42,012 bases of DNA from Saccoglossus kowalevskii (taxonomy: Eukaryota > Hemichordata > Enteropneusta > Harrimaniidae). Numbering within the stretch: the stretch's first letter is position 1; each line of letters starts with the position of its first letter. The stretch is from NCBI RefSeq assembly GCF_000003605.2, contig NW_003109988.1, forward strand, positions 171,058 through 213,069. The letters run 5' to 3'. A program made the translations under genes and the position numbers. The notes beneath the pieces are model-generated. The model was not told the origin of the DNA. It ran no database searches and saw only the letters and a program-made list of their open reading frames with translations. Of the stretch, positions 28,622 through 40,213 are shown piece by piece.

Positions 28622-28654
28622 TTTACAATCTGTTACTTGAGGGTTAAAATTCAA

Positions 28655-30697
28655 CTAATTAGATCAATTCATTTTATGAATTTGTTACCCCATTTTCGCT
28701 ATACTACACTATTAAAAGACACAGCTATGAAATACGACTATAATATTGTGCATGATGCAATGATCAATATAATATGAACATATATTTTCAACCGTCACAC
28801 GCTTAAAAACACATAGCACCTGTATTTACGGTATGTCTTAGAGGTAAAAACTGTGAGCTGATAAGACTTTAGGAATTAAAACAACTTGAATGATTTCAAT
28901 ATTTCCAGTCGCACAGACCGACCCATGCTTGAGGCAGAGGCTCTGGGCGTGAATACCAAATGTGGATCAAGTGGTAGTCTACATAAACAGTTCGACCAAC
29001 TGTAGTTTTTGTACCGGGAACTGTGGAAAGTCCACCAACACAAAAAAAAGCACCGGCGATTCTTCGCGAACGGCAACGTAACGCGACATTTTGTTTATGA
29101 TCAGTTGTTACATGTTACGACAACTCTGATTGGGCGCTTGCTTTAGGAACGCGTCCAATTAGATCTCCGGATCAGATCTATACCGAGATAAAATACGCGA
29201 CTTCTCGGTAGAATCCCACACGCGTTTGTATATTAATAACGAGCTTACGAAACCGCGCGAATCGGACGATGGTGTCTGATATACAAGAAAGTGCAACATG
29301 ATCCACTCCAATGTGATATTCTTGACCGAATCGCAAAACATTGAATACAGCACAACTGTTAAATAACTAAAATTCCAACTGTGACGACATCTGGGTGTCT
29401 GGAAATCTGTTATGTGGGCCCTAGACAAAACATTGCCAAATATGTAGTTTTATTTACACCATAATTTTGTTTGTTTTTTATTATAACCCCGAACTTTTCC
29501 AAACAGAATACTTATCGCAATTCTTAATAACAATCCTTCAAGAGGATGTGACTTGTTTCGCTAATTCACTGATTTTAACCCATCAGTTGATTGGCAAATG
29601 GGACGGGTAACTTGCCTAAAAAAATAAACTTGCACACTAATTAAATCAGTAATTCAATGGCTTACCCAAATAAACAACTATGACGTCATTTATTCAAATG
29701 CGTTACCATCTAACCGAGTTTGATATGACGTCCTTGAGACCCAAGGGGTGCGGCATGACGAAATGAGCTTGTGTAGTCGGGGTGCGTTCTTTAAAATGCC
29801 GTAAATGTGGTTCGAATGTTTGTCATGCGTATGTGCGTTCTACAATCCAGTGGCAATTAACAATCTTCTTTTTAAAGAGGGCTAAAACGCAGATAACTGA
29901 CAATTGATTTTATTTGATATTTTATCGCGAAAGAAACAACAGAGCATAATTTATCGTAACATAATATAAAGTGTTTTAGCAGAAAACTTCAGACTATATA
30001 TAGAAGTATGAGAGCAAACATAGCAGTATGTGTTCGATGAAGTAATACACAATATAAATACGCATGCGGTTACAGGTACAGGTAATTAGAACCGCACTCA
30101 TCATATAGTGAACGAAATTTGTCATGGTTACTGTCAAGATGACGTGTTTATTTTATAATAAATCATATCACGTTGTGTTTATCACGATGCATTTGCAAAT
30201 AAAATTATTTAAACATGCACAAAATAATCAAAGTTATCCAAGTGACATTGTTCCTTCACCCTAACCCGAACGATGTCGCCTAAGTCAATCTAGACTTTGC
30301 AAATTACGACAGAGGAAACACTAAGTGTATTGTTCAGTATGTGCCTTTTGCTATTGCGGTGTCAGATTTCAATACACTACGCATGCGCTAAGCACACCCG
30401 TTGTTCGTGCCAGTCACTGAATGCTGTCGTGAGCCTGTAACAAGGAACCAGCTTTGTTCCTCTCTTTATTTACCCATTCCATATTACGTCAGACTACGCA
30501 TGGTCAATCACCATGGTAGCAGCCGGATTTTAATAGTAACGAGATGTGTCAGAACTTAGTTCATGTTGACGGAACGCTAACCCTAAACTATTTGGCCATG
30601 GAATTATCCGAGGTCACCTCACTGACATACAATTCACGATAGGACTTTGTCGAATGTTTAAACTTCGCCTTGAGTTACAGGACAGCTGTTTGGCACA
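28655..30697. other. intergenic region upstream of the EMI/EGF receptor
   Basis: Open frames on both strands here are short and resemble nothing known. The interval must hold promoter sequence of the plus-strand receptor and possibly shared regulatory sites with the divergent kinase gene. I see no clear TATA box that I would call. Confidence 0.4.
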
Positions 30698-30813
30698 ATG
30701 GTGATACCAAATATTCTCTTCCAAATAATATTCTTTTTGACATGCAACTTATACGTTCACACGACTGCAGCTCGGGGCGACCAGGGACGCTGCACCGAAT
30801 CGTACGCAGTCAG
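30698..30813 (+). CDS. signal-peptide exon of the EMI/EGF receptor
   Basis: The ATG at 30698 starts MVIPNILFQIIFFLTCN, a strong hydrophobic leader, then GDQGRCTESYAV, the start of the EMI-like region. Donor GTTAGT, leaving AG of a split codon that the next exon completes to Ser. Confidence 0.75.
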
Positions 30814-33800
30814 GTTAGTGTCTTTTTCAGTGTCTTCATTTCACTATTGTGTTCTATTCTGTTGTTATAAATGGGCGATGTGTTGACGTCACACCGCCAC
30901 AGAGAGTTCACTCACGCGAAGCATTTTGTATTTGAAGAATCACAGAATTATCATCACAGAGAGTTGGAATAACTTAAATGAAATGTTGATAGGAAAAACC
31001 CATACCAAAAAAACTATTTGTATTAATGTGAAATTTGATTAGACTTCCTCGTCTTCTGCGGGAACTTCCTGTTTATTTCAGCATATCATTAAAAGTGTCC
31101 GGCAGCTGTCAAGGCGACCTTTTGGGAATAGTCTACGCCAGTTTCCACCCTTGAGGTGTTATTTTCATAGTAATGAAAGTAATTCACGATGTGCAAACAC
31201 GGATTAAAATTCGCTTGAAGTCGAGAGTTGTAAATCTATAACATGAATACTAAGTGAAATAAACTATTGATACTTAACGAGCCATAGGAGCAAGGGAATC
31301 CGTGATTTTTGGTGGTGTGAGAGGGTACAAAAGAAAAGACAATTTTTTCTTATATTTTATTTAATCAAAACCTCATTTAAGTTATTCCATTTATAAAAAC
31401 AATGAGGGCGAGTAATAAATTAAAACAATCAGAGTTCAATAACATACATACAAATATTTCAATAGATATGAAATATTAATATTTTAAACCCTTGTATACA
31501 TCTTGTCAATGAAAGATATTTATGTGTCATTGTTGTAACTTTATTGCAAAGTGTCATAGATTTAGATTAGTGAGTTTCACATTCTTGCATGTACTTTCAT
31601 ACGCCATGATTGTTTCCGGAATGAAGTGGGCGTGACGTGACTGTCAGACTTTTGTCGTTCGACCACTCGTGTAATTTACCACTTGTTACTCGGACCTCTG
31701 AGCTGGACCTCACATGGGATGGTAAACTTGTAATGGGGGGTGTTATCGGCTGGTATCTAGTGTATGTTGAATCGCCATGGAGGGAGAAAAGAGATCGCCT
31801 TAACCACGAGATATCAGTCGATACCCTCACCCGGTAGTTATTGGGCTCACTGTGGTGTTGCATGTTAGTTCTATATATGTGTATGTTTAACAACAACATT
31901 ACACAATAACAATGTCTCACAGTTGCAATTGTTGCGATACAATACGCGTATTACCGACAACGCCCGTCTAAAGCAGTGTGCAGAATACCGACACACATTC
32001 AACCCGATTGGTGGTATGATGACGATACAAACGAGTTGTAAGTTGCATATAGGATACAACTCGTAATATTATATCGTATTATTTTTTGTACACAGCGTGA
32101 GGTCATACTACACAACAACCTACATGACGCAGCAACAAGTTGTATATTACACACGGTGCTGGTCATGGGACTTGAAGTGCACCATGTACAGGTAAATGAC
32201 ATACTGTTCATTCGCTTCCGTCTGTCTCGGTTAATTTAAACACTTTTGAGTGGTGAATTCAACGGTCAAGGTGTGCAGCAAAGACTGCACGTGGATAATC
32301 GTAAGTCAGTTATCCGTAAGTTGGTTGTTACTTAAAGCGGAAGGGTCGTCACCTGCGCACGCGCGGGAGTCCCAAGTGACGACAACAACGCACGCTAAAC
32401 ACGCAAAGGCTCATGGCTAGACGCGTGTTTGTAAACAGCGACACGCTATTGCCATCTGACGCATGCGCAGGTGACAACTTCCCCGCTTTAATATAATATC
32501 AGTATTTTAATCACTCTAGTCTGGGGCAGAGGTAGTACATACGTATTTTTATATAATATACGCGTTTATTTTTATTATCCGGTACTTATGTATTTGGTAT
32601 CTAATCTTCTTCCCTAGAACCGTTGACGTAGTTGCTTATAAGACAGCATCAACCACGACACCATCAGTTCGTTATCGCTTTGTCCTGGTGAGTAGAGTAC
32701 AGCAACCGAGGCGTCTTACAATACTCACAAGCAATTATGGAAATGTACAGAATTCTCTTGTAAATTTCGTTAGTAAAGTTCGTTTAATTCTAAATTTTAT
32801 TTTCAATTGGTTTTAAAGTTTATTTTAATTTTAAAATAGTTAAACCTTATTTGTAATTACATTTGAAATTTTAATTTGTTTTAACAATTATTTTCAGTGT
32901 AATTTTAAAATGTTATTAACTTTTATTTTAAAATTCACTTTAACTTTAGTATTTGTATTCTCATATTGATTTGATTTTTCAACTTGAACTTCACATTTGT
33001 CTTAACTGTAACCTTCATTTTAATTATTTACATTCATTCTAACTTCAATTTTCATCTAGTGAAATCTATATATATTTATTCATCATTTTTGTTGTAAATG
33101 TTGTGAGCCGCCTTGGTTTCAATAGTTGATCCTTCATACAGGAATAATTGAATGGGAGTTACTACAGGATTTAGTAGGTCAACATCAATCAGCGGCAGAA
33201 AACTCGGATGACTGTCATATGTGTCTAAATAATTGTATGCACGACATTCTACTCAGGCATTACGTAGTTCTGTCACCAGAATCATTGACCTACACAAACC
33301 TTAGAATTATTTGTATGGACTACATAGGACTAATATTATGTAATTTCCAGCGAACGGCCAAACATGTTTACCCACTTGGAGATCGGATAGGTGGTGTTTT
33401 TGATCAAAATTACATATTGTTTATTTCAGCAAGTCCCTGTGATGACTGTGTCTCAGCAAATACTGTGAATTGTGACAGAAGTGTCGGTATTTGTAACTGT
33501 CGGGGTGGATGGACTGGTATTACGTGTAATGAAAGTGCGTATGTTTTAATAAAACACTCCGCTTCGCTAGTATATCATTGGCGGGTCTAAATATCACATG
33601 GCAACTTTTTCCGATTACGTCACAAACAACGCCATTTTGTTCACTATATATAGTCGCTTGTTGCCCTAAACTGTGGACATGCGTGGTACGATAACAACGC
33701 AGGCCGTGAACCAACTGCGTACACGGCTGCTGTTGTTGTTGTTGTTGAGGTCATCAAACTCTGTTTTATTTTAATGCTCTGACTTGCATGTATTTGTTCT

Positions 33801-36800
33801 GTCTGTCAGATGTTCCCACAGATTGCCCGGACTGTATGCCGCCATGTGACGAGAAATGTGTGTCAAATAATACATATGCATGTAATAGGGAATGTTTATG
33901 CAAACCTGGCTGGACGGGCATCACATGCAATGAAAGTAAGTTTGCTGGTTTCTAATTTTCTCTTGCGCGGTGCAGCGCCCCGGTAAAGTTGTTTATAAAA
34001 TACAGCAAAGATAATGAATGAACGTCATCATATAATAATACATATATCATATATTAAAACATTAGACTAACTAAAAAATACTGTATTTCGGCGTAATTGA
34101 TACCCACACGGGGGTCGAGCAACTCCTAATCAATGTCATTTGATACTAGAAAGGATGTTACGAGGTTAATCACAAGCACAGAACCATCACCACTTCGCTA
34201 ACCACTATTCTTATTTAATTGTTCTTGTTGCAAATACAATGCTGTGGAAAACGCGAACAGGTGAAAAGCACACATCGACAAAAAAACTGGTTCTGGTACA
34301 AATATCATGCACTTTAAACCATAACCTTGGGATAGAAACTGAAGGTGTCTGTTGTTGTCCGGTGTCGTCGCTGTTGTTGTTGTCAACATACCAATATGTG
34401 AAATATACAGTACACTGTGACCACGATAAATCGAGAATGATTTAAAGGCGGATCTTTCTCAAACTTGAATCTCAGATCAACTGCTATTTATTATTGAAAG
34501 CATGTTTGATTTTAAAAATGAGTGCCATATACCTAGAATATACTACAGCAATGCATTCATTGCACAAGTCAGTATAGGAAATCATTTTTATTCTGTTTTA
34601 CCAGCGGTGCATGGCGTAGCTTGCCGCTCAATAACATAAACCTGTCATTACTTGATTGTCTGGGGGTTCTAGTTGATTAGCTGACAATAAGTTACTCAGA
34701 TGTAATTTCTTGTACTGTTTAAACGTCCGACTGTATTAAAATTCAATCTTTGTAGCTCAGTTACCACCCTTTGCTCTCTACTGTGGTCTTCGCCAAGTGC
34801 TATTGTTCCTTCACATCTTTCATACCTTAGAATCTTCTTCTTCTCTGTGTCTATTTAGCATGTGAACACGGTTTCTATGGTGATGATTGCCTTAAAATCT
34901 GCGCATGCGTGTATGAAAATACCAATGAGTGCCGCAGTATTGATGGTGTATGTATGTGCAAAACTGGATGGACTGGAGGGCGCTGTAACATTACATCAGG
35001 TGCGCATCGTTCCGATCAAAACCTCTCCGTGAAGGCCGGTAGTCATGTAACGCTGTCAGCTTTTGGGGGTGTTAATTGGTAGTCGCAAATCACGTGACAC
35101 ATACGTATAGACATTTATAGATATACCACGTTCATTTTATTCAATATGTAGCTTGACTTCGATCGTTAAACTGTTTGCAAACTGTTGTGGTTAAAGTTCT
35201 TCTCGTCTTGATATTAGCTTACGATTATCTGAAATAAATTGACAAAGGAAAGAAATCACTTCACAGCAACATAATTATCCTGGAAAAATCCAGGTCAAAA
35301 CTAATTGAAGAAAACAATAACTTTGCATGGCTTGTGTAAGATCTTCTAAGGGCCAGTGCCGATAAGACTGTGATAATCTATATCTTATGTTAAGGAAGGA
35401 AGTTATGGTGTGTTTCCTTTTTTCAGCGATACCCACAACCTCTACAATAAGTGGTACCCAGTCAATCAACGTAGAATTAATATCAAGTGTAGATGCATCG
35501 CTTTCCATGAATCCAGCAAACTACTCCATACTTGCTACCAAATCGCCTTTGATCTCAGAAACTGGAAGCGCCGGAGTTTTGGCTGGGTTCATTATCCTCG
35601 CCATAGTGATTGTCGCCCTCATAGGTGGAAGTATTGTTTGCACCGTTTTTATCTATCGACGCCGAACTGGGAAACCGACAAGTCTATAAGTGTGTATTTG
35701 TTTTCACAGGCACGTGGCCGAAGCAGCGGGTGGACTAGAGATGAGAGAACCGCGGCATATACAAGAAAAAAGTAAAGTATACCAAGCGTTCTTTCGCTGT
35801 GCTCATACAGTGGTATCACATGTAGTGACGGCAGAGCAAGACTCCAGGTGCAAAGGCCAGATCAGGATTACTGAAAAACGTCGACTTATTGTGTAAGTAA
35901 GTGAAGATATACGTTAAAGTTAATGCAATATGTATGTGTTTCCATTTACCGCGAACACGTATATATATATATATCTATCTATCCGTGAAACGAGATATAT
36001 TTTCCAATTGCGATATTTTGCTTTAGATCGTGTTGGCACTCTTTATTACAACAAGATGCATATTTAAACAGTTACTTATACTTTCTTATACTCCTCTCCT
36101 AAAAAACCAACAAAAGTGTTCCGACTAGGATATATTTATTTTGCTCTAGATACACTTGTATTCTTTATTCGAAGGTTAGTCCTGACTGTTTAAATGTTAT
36201 ATACATAGGTTCATTCCATGTTATTGATTTTGAGGGTGCATATAGAAAAAGTATTTATTTCTTATACAGGTCCAGTTTATCAAGATGTTGATCTAGAAAA
36301 CAGTTACTCCGAAGTGAATTTCAGTCACTCAAATCCGACCTATGAACTGACTGACAATGGCGGCGAGAAAAACAACTTGAAATGTAAAATATACGCACAA
36401 CCGAGCAGAAATGTGAAATCTAATCCCGGGAACGAGGACATAGATGAAACAGACAACCCTTATACAGAAATGAAACAACGATACCAGATGCCACGTTCGA
36501 TCAAGGACAGAAATGTGGGGTCAACAGATTCATTGCCAGAAACTATTGATAGTACTTTACCCTCGGCTTGGGAAGCACGTGACACCGGTGGTACAGATGA
36601 GCCTCGTTACGATATCCCCAGCTCGAGACAGAATACCATTTCAACTAGTGATGTTTCATTAGTGGGCAACTCCGTTTCTGGGTAACCGGAAGGTTACATG
36701 GCTATGGGAGGTAGTCAGGACAACACGCCAAGGTCAGTCAAAACGAGGTTTGCTGGAGACGGGGAGGACTGGTAAAAATCACCGCCCTCTACCGTCGTAC

Positions 36801-37352
36801 GCAGTTATCAGCGACCGAAAACCTTCTGACGGTGGATATTCAAAAATTAACGACAAAGGTAACATGTATAACACCGTTGATAGGACGGGTAGGTTGTACA
36901 AAAAAGAGGGCGCACAAACTGATTACGCTCACCTAGGAACTCGTGAGGAAGACATGCCTGAAGATTACGACAAACTCGATCGCTTGAAAAAGATGTCACA
37001 TTTACCTGGAAATCAGATCGTAAGCGATAGCAGCTACGATAAAATCGGCCAGAATGAAAATACCGACGAAGATAGCGATGATATTCCAATGTCACCAGTA
37101 TATGACCACATTGAAATCGACGCGAATGCGGGAAGTGATGAAATAGACAAATGCCTGATGTCTCCCCAATACGACGTTGCTCGAGCCATGCACGATGTCG
37201 ACGATATTAAGGACACGGACCAAACCAATGGCGCAACCTCTGACGATGTGCCTGTTTCGCACAATGATCATACTAACCCAAACGTGAATTCTGAAAGCGA
37301 CGAAAATAACCAATTTGATGTTCCAAGACATTATAGTAACAAAATTATATGA
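30698..37352 (+). CDS. compact CED-1/Draper/MEGF10-like engulfment receptor
   Basis: Exons in the best model: 30698-30813, 32096-32191, 32618-32687, 33168-33234, 33430-33534, 33810-33935, 34859-34999, 35427-35681, 36270-36681, 36767-37352 (TGA). All phases agree and the sum is 1974 bases, about 657 residues. Order: signal peptide, EMI-like Cys/Tyr-rich region, three EGF-like repeats ending GWTGITCN or GWTGGRCN, a Ser/Thr spacer, one membrane helix, then a cytoplasmic tail of about 330 residues with some 17 tyrosines, an NPTY motif and ITAM-like pairs. This is the layout of phagocytic receptors that recruit a PTB adaptor (CED-6/GULP) at NPxY and SH2 kinases at ITAM-like tyrosines, but with far fewer EGF repeats. 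Exon four, the donor at 35682 and the last intron are the weak points. The biological role is inferred from architecture. Confidence 0.72.
32096..32687 (+). CDS. EMI-like domain exons (32096-32191 and 32618-32687)
   Basis: The first exon encodes VRSYYTTTYMTQQQ and RCWSWDLKCTMY; the second starts RTVDVVAYKTAS and ends PSVRYRFVL. The C-TxYRTV block and repeated Tyr pattern resemble EMI domains in MEGF10 and Draper (CT-YR-VYR-AY). The usual closing CCPGW is not seen. Junction phases fit. A TTAA-flanked MITE lies in the intron between them. Confidence 0.6.
32332..32491. mobile_element. TTAA-flanked MITE, copy 2
   Basis: A 160-base element with TTAAAGCGG at the left and CCGCTTTAA at the right. 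It shares GGGTCGTCACCTGCGCACGC, a run reading TTTGTAAACA, CGACACGCTAT and GCCATCTGACGCATGCGCAG with the copy at 16370-16534. The terminal inverted repeats are better preserved here. It lies in the intron between the EMI exons. Confidence 0.78.
32740..33080. repeat. AT-rich low-complexity intron stretch
   Basis: Irregular repeats of AATTTTAA/TTTTAATT-like words over about 340 bases between the EMI and EGF exons. There is no coding signal. Confidence 0.6.
33168..33534 (+). CDS. first EGF-like repeat (exons 33168-33234 and 33430-33534)
   Basis: The 67-base exon (ending NSDDCHMCLNN) and the 105-base exon (SPCDDCVSANTVNCD then CNCRGGWTGITCNE) together align with the next repeat, whose exon reads DCPDCMPPCDEKCVSNN then CLCKPGWTGITCNE. 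That similarity is the main reason for calling the short exon. Its donor GTATGC is atypical. The open frame continues between the two exons without a stop, so intron retention is possible. Confidence 0.55.
33810..33935 (+). CDS. second EGF-like repeat exon
   Basis: Acceptor CTGTCTGTCAG, donor GTAAGT, two bases in and one out. It encodes VPTDCPDCMPPCDEKC and CLCKPGWTGITCNE, with the cysteine spacing of laminin/MEGF-type EGF repeats. Confidence 0.8.
34859..34999 (+). CDS. third EGF-like repeat exon
   Basis: Acceptor GTCTATTTAG, donor GTGCGC, same phase as the previous repeat. It encodes CEHGFYGDDCLKICACVYEN and GVCMCKTGWTGGRCN. The C-HGFYG-DC start is the typical MEGF10/Draper/Tie-type repeat. 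Confidence 0.82.
35427..35681 (+). CDS. membrane-spanning exon of the EMI/EGF receptor
   Basis: Acceptor TTTTTTCAG. It encodes a Ser/Thr-rich spacer (AIPTTSTISGTQSIN onward) and a helix of about 24 residues starting GVLAGFIILAIVI, followed by IYRRRTGKPT. The frame meets TAA at 35687-35689, so either the message ends here (a form with almost no tail) or it is spliced at the non-optimal donor GTCTAT at 35682, which joins exon 36270 in frame. Confidence 0.72.
36270..36681 (+). CDS. cytoplasmic tail exon with NPxY and YxxV motifs
   Basis: Acceptor TTCTTATACAG, starting with two bases of a codon. It encodes PVYQDVDLENSYSEVNF, then NPTY at 36332-36343, then NPYTEMKQRYQMP and EPRYDIPSS. These are candidate sites for PTB and SH2 adaptors. 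The frame hits TAA at 36683; the proposed donor GTAACC at 36682 avoids it. Confidence 0.72.
36767..37352 (+). CDS. C-terminal tail exon with ITAM-like tyrosine pairs
   Basis: An open frame of about 195 codons to TGA at 37350. Tyrosine motifs in order: YAVI, YSKI, YNTV, YAHL, YDKL, YDKI, YDHI, YDVA. YAHL and YDKL are ten residues apart (36924-36977), within the spacing described for the Draper ITAM. It is highly acidic with many Asp and Asn. No folded domain is seen. Confidence 0.75.
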
Positions 37353-38539
37353 ATGAAGAATGAACTTGACATACCTGGTTATGGGAACTGGTGGACAGAC
37401 ATGTCTCCATTTTAATTTCTAATTCCGATGGTGACTGGTGCCATAGTTATTATTAAACCTCATTTATCGTGTGCCATATTGTTAAAATGAAGTATGACTC
37501 ACTGACACTATTCAGAAAAATATGATATTTGTATTGTGTATGTGGAATAAAATATGACTGCTAATTAATTAAACCAACCAATACCATCATTATATTGTCA
37601 ATGTTGAGACAATTATTTACAGACTGTAATTTGACCTAAAGTTACGTTAATACATTTATTATATCATAGGGTCGTGGTTTACACGTAGGGTGGGTCGGGT
37701 TGGGTATCAGATGTCAATTCGACAACGTACTGTTTGAGTGTATACATTGCTATGTTTTCATAATAACCTTATTTATAATATTGTTGTTTAGTTTAATATT
37801 CTTGATATAAAGCGGTCATCAATGAATACATAGCAAATCACTCATGCTACACTCATCCAATGTGATTGACTAACACAAGGGAAAATCATATGATTCGATA
37901 TAAATAACCCATGCTCGTCGGTTGCGATTGTTACAGTTATCGTTGAGTTCAAACTACATGGAGCGGGAACACACGATTGTATTTATAGTTAGTTTGTACA
38001 AACCTCCAGCATATCTTCTACGTTCTTTGGTCAACGATAAGCCACAGTTCCAGGAATACACTTGGTGCTGTTGTCACGGCAACACGATGGTTAGCAGTTT
38101 GTCTCGGCAAATGTCGGTGAAACTTGAAGCTGGGCGACGACTTCCATGGAAGGCGGTAGAAAGTTCATCGACGACTCTCACCTCCGGGTGTGCTTTTGCT
38201 GTTCAATTAGGCTAATTGAAGTATCTCTGGTGTTCGGCGCTTCCTGCAAAACAGTCTGGCATTGATTTGATCGTTAATTCAGGCAGAAATTGAGATGTTT
38301 CTTGAACGCCCGGGTAAGGATGTTTCTACCAATGGCAGTCTCGTGGCTTCCAAAGGTGCGTGTGCAGTACAAAGTCTCAACAACTTGCAATCCCGCGGTT
38401 TATCGTAATTACGCGTTGGGTACATCTATGTGATTATGAAATATGAAATAAAATACGCAATCATCCAAACCTCGCATACATATCGAGTGACCTAGTAAAC
38501 TCGTTGCTAAAACCCTGTAAACATGGGACAAAATACAAT
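37353..38539. other. 3' UTR and intergenic region
   Basis: AATAAA at 37546-37551 is the probable polyadenylation signal of the receptor gene, 194 bases after the stop. Beyond it an open frame of 97 codons at 37922-38215 resembles no protein and has no splice context I trust. A GATATAAATAA box lies near 37896. Confidence 0.4.
37546..37551 (+). terminator. polyadenylation signal AATAAA
   Basis: The first canonical hexamer after the TGA of the EMI/EGF receptor, in AT-rich sequence. Cleavage would follow about 10-30 bases downstream. Confidence 0.5.
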
Positions 38540-38598
38540 GTTCCAGGATAAAACAAAAGGAACAAATCTCATAATCTGTAAAATATTAGCTAATCAAA

Positions 38599-39250
38599 TT
38601 GGGCGTGAAAACAAGGTGCGACAAAAAGAAAATCGATAACATATTCTCCCTTGAGAAAAAAATAGTAGAGCTGCAAACGTCGGTAGAATTTATCGGTAAT
38701 TATTTTGAGGATTATAAACATCGTATGGAAGATCTTGAAACGAAGAATGAGTTACTGAGTAATCAACTCCAAGTTACACAAGCTTCACTAAGCGCTACAA
38801 AAAAAAATGAGTTACAGGAATTACAGCAGTACACAAGAAGAAACAATATCGAGATACATGGAGTGCCTGAACAACGAAATGAAGATTCCGATAATTTAGT
38901 TGTGAAAATATCTGATGCTGTCGGCATTAAGATTTCACAAAAATGATATTGATGTCAGTCATCGTCTGTCCTCCAGAAACCATCAACAACCGCCACCTAT
39001 TAGAGTAAAAATTGTTAGAAGAATCACCAGAAATAAAATTTTCAACTCAAGGAAAAATTTAAAAACAAAACTACAAAAGATATGAACATTGATACAAATG
39101 CAAGTACACGTGTCTACGTGTCTCTGTCAACAAAAATCTCACTCCCGCTAACAAACAGCTGTTTCACACCGCAAACCAGAAGAGAAAGGAAGGCCAATGG
39201 AAATTTATATGGACTGTAAATAGAGAAATGTATTCCAGGAAGAATGAAGA
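38599..39250 (+). pseudogene. LINE ORF1 (coiled coil plus RRM-like core), frameshifted
   Basis: The open part to 38946 has a heptad-like stretch (SLEKKIVELQTSVEF onward) followed by ELQQYTRRNNIEIHGVPEQ, the hallmark start of the RNA-binding core in LINE ORF1 proteins. Continuation in other frames gives DVSHRLSSRN, IRVKIVRRITRNKIFNSR and KEGQWKFIWTVNREM-like text to about 39240. At least two frameshifts break it. Confidence 0.7.
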
Positions 39251-39394
39251 AGTAGTGCCATTAGGATATTATCAATCAACGACATAGACCTTATCCATTC
39301 AACATAGACTGGAATTATTATCCTGAACCACCAATATAGACTGGACTCATTTTCATGGTCCTTTTTGATACACACCCAATAACATACAAATGTA

Positions 39395-40213
39395 AACAGT
39401 ACTCCATTGACCAATCTAATACAGGTATAGTTCCATTCCGCCAACATTTTGCAATTTTTCATTCTAATTTCAGATCACTGGGAAAGCATTTTGATGACCT
39501 GGGTTACCTTTTAAGTGTCATCAAACACACATTTTTCTATCATCGCTCTTACAGAAACTTGGTTACGAATGATTCAGACTTGTCTCTGTTTAATCTACCT
39601 TCCTATCAACTTGTTACATGTAACCGTGAACATTTCCAGGGTGGGGGAGCTCCAATGTATAAACACAAATCATTGTCTTTTTCACGCATCGATACTTCTG
39701 AAATTGCCCACTGTGAATCATTATTTGTGGAAGTCTTCATTGGCCAAAAAATTATTGTTGGTGTAATTTATAGGCAGCCAAATACTCCTTTATAGGAATT
39801 TCTCGACACTTTAGAAAAATGCCTCGACAAGTTCTTTTCTGCAAATAAAAAATGTATGATTCTTGGTGATTTTAACATTGATGTCAGTGTGAATACTCAA
39901 TCAACTGCAAATTATATTTCACTTTTAAAAAAATTACAATTTTACGCAAACAATTAATACCCCAACTAGATGTACTGCCGATACCAATACCGTCGTAGAT
40001 CATGTGATTACTGATTATTATATCGAATGTGGCAGTATTCAAGCTGACATCAGTGATCACTACCCTACTTTCTCCATAATTAAAAACCTTGACCACATTT
40101 TTAATCAGAACACTACTTATCGCAAATGTGACTTTTCTCGCTACAATCGCGATGACTTCCTCCTAGATTTGGACAATATATCATGGGACCCCGTTTATAA
40201 CATAAGTGTATAA
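39395..40213 (+). pseudogene. LINE ORF2 endonuclease (APE-type), frameshifted
   Basis: Pieces in order: NFRSLGKHFDDLGYLL, LTETWL in the next frame (catalytic Glu), VGVIYRQPNTP, an in-frame TAG, ILGDFNIDV (catalytic Asp/Asn), TNTVVDHVITD and ISDHYPTFSI (catalytic Asp-His). These are the standard APE endonuclease motifs of CR1/L2 LINEs. The copy is not functional. Confidence 0.75.

Noticed and set aside
29790-29830. GGTTCGAAT resembling a tRNA B box
   Set aside because: No matching A box or cloverleaf around it; no tRNA gene or tRNA-derived SINE supported anywhere in the window.
33126-33590. Single long plus-strand frame containing an EGF repeat
   Set aside because: It runs through an intron-like stretch without cysteines; the EGF pattern is restored by splicing 33234 to 33430. 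Intron retention is possible but not preferred.
35690-35896. Plus-strand frame of 68 codons after the membrane exon
   Set aside because: Only the first part could be an optional exon; the rest has no motif and lies in an intron.
37034-37331. Minus-strand frames opposite the receptor tail
   Set aside because: They mirror the acidic tail exon, whose plus-strand tyrosine motifs are regular.
37922-38215. Plus-strand frame of 97 codons between the receptor and the LINE
   Set aside because: No recognisable domain, no leader and no splice partner; kept only as a remark in the intergenic entry.
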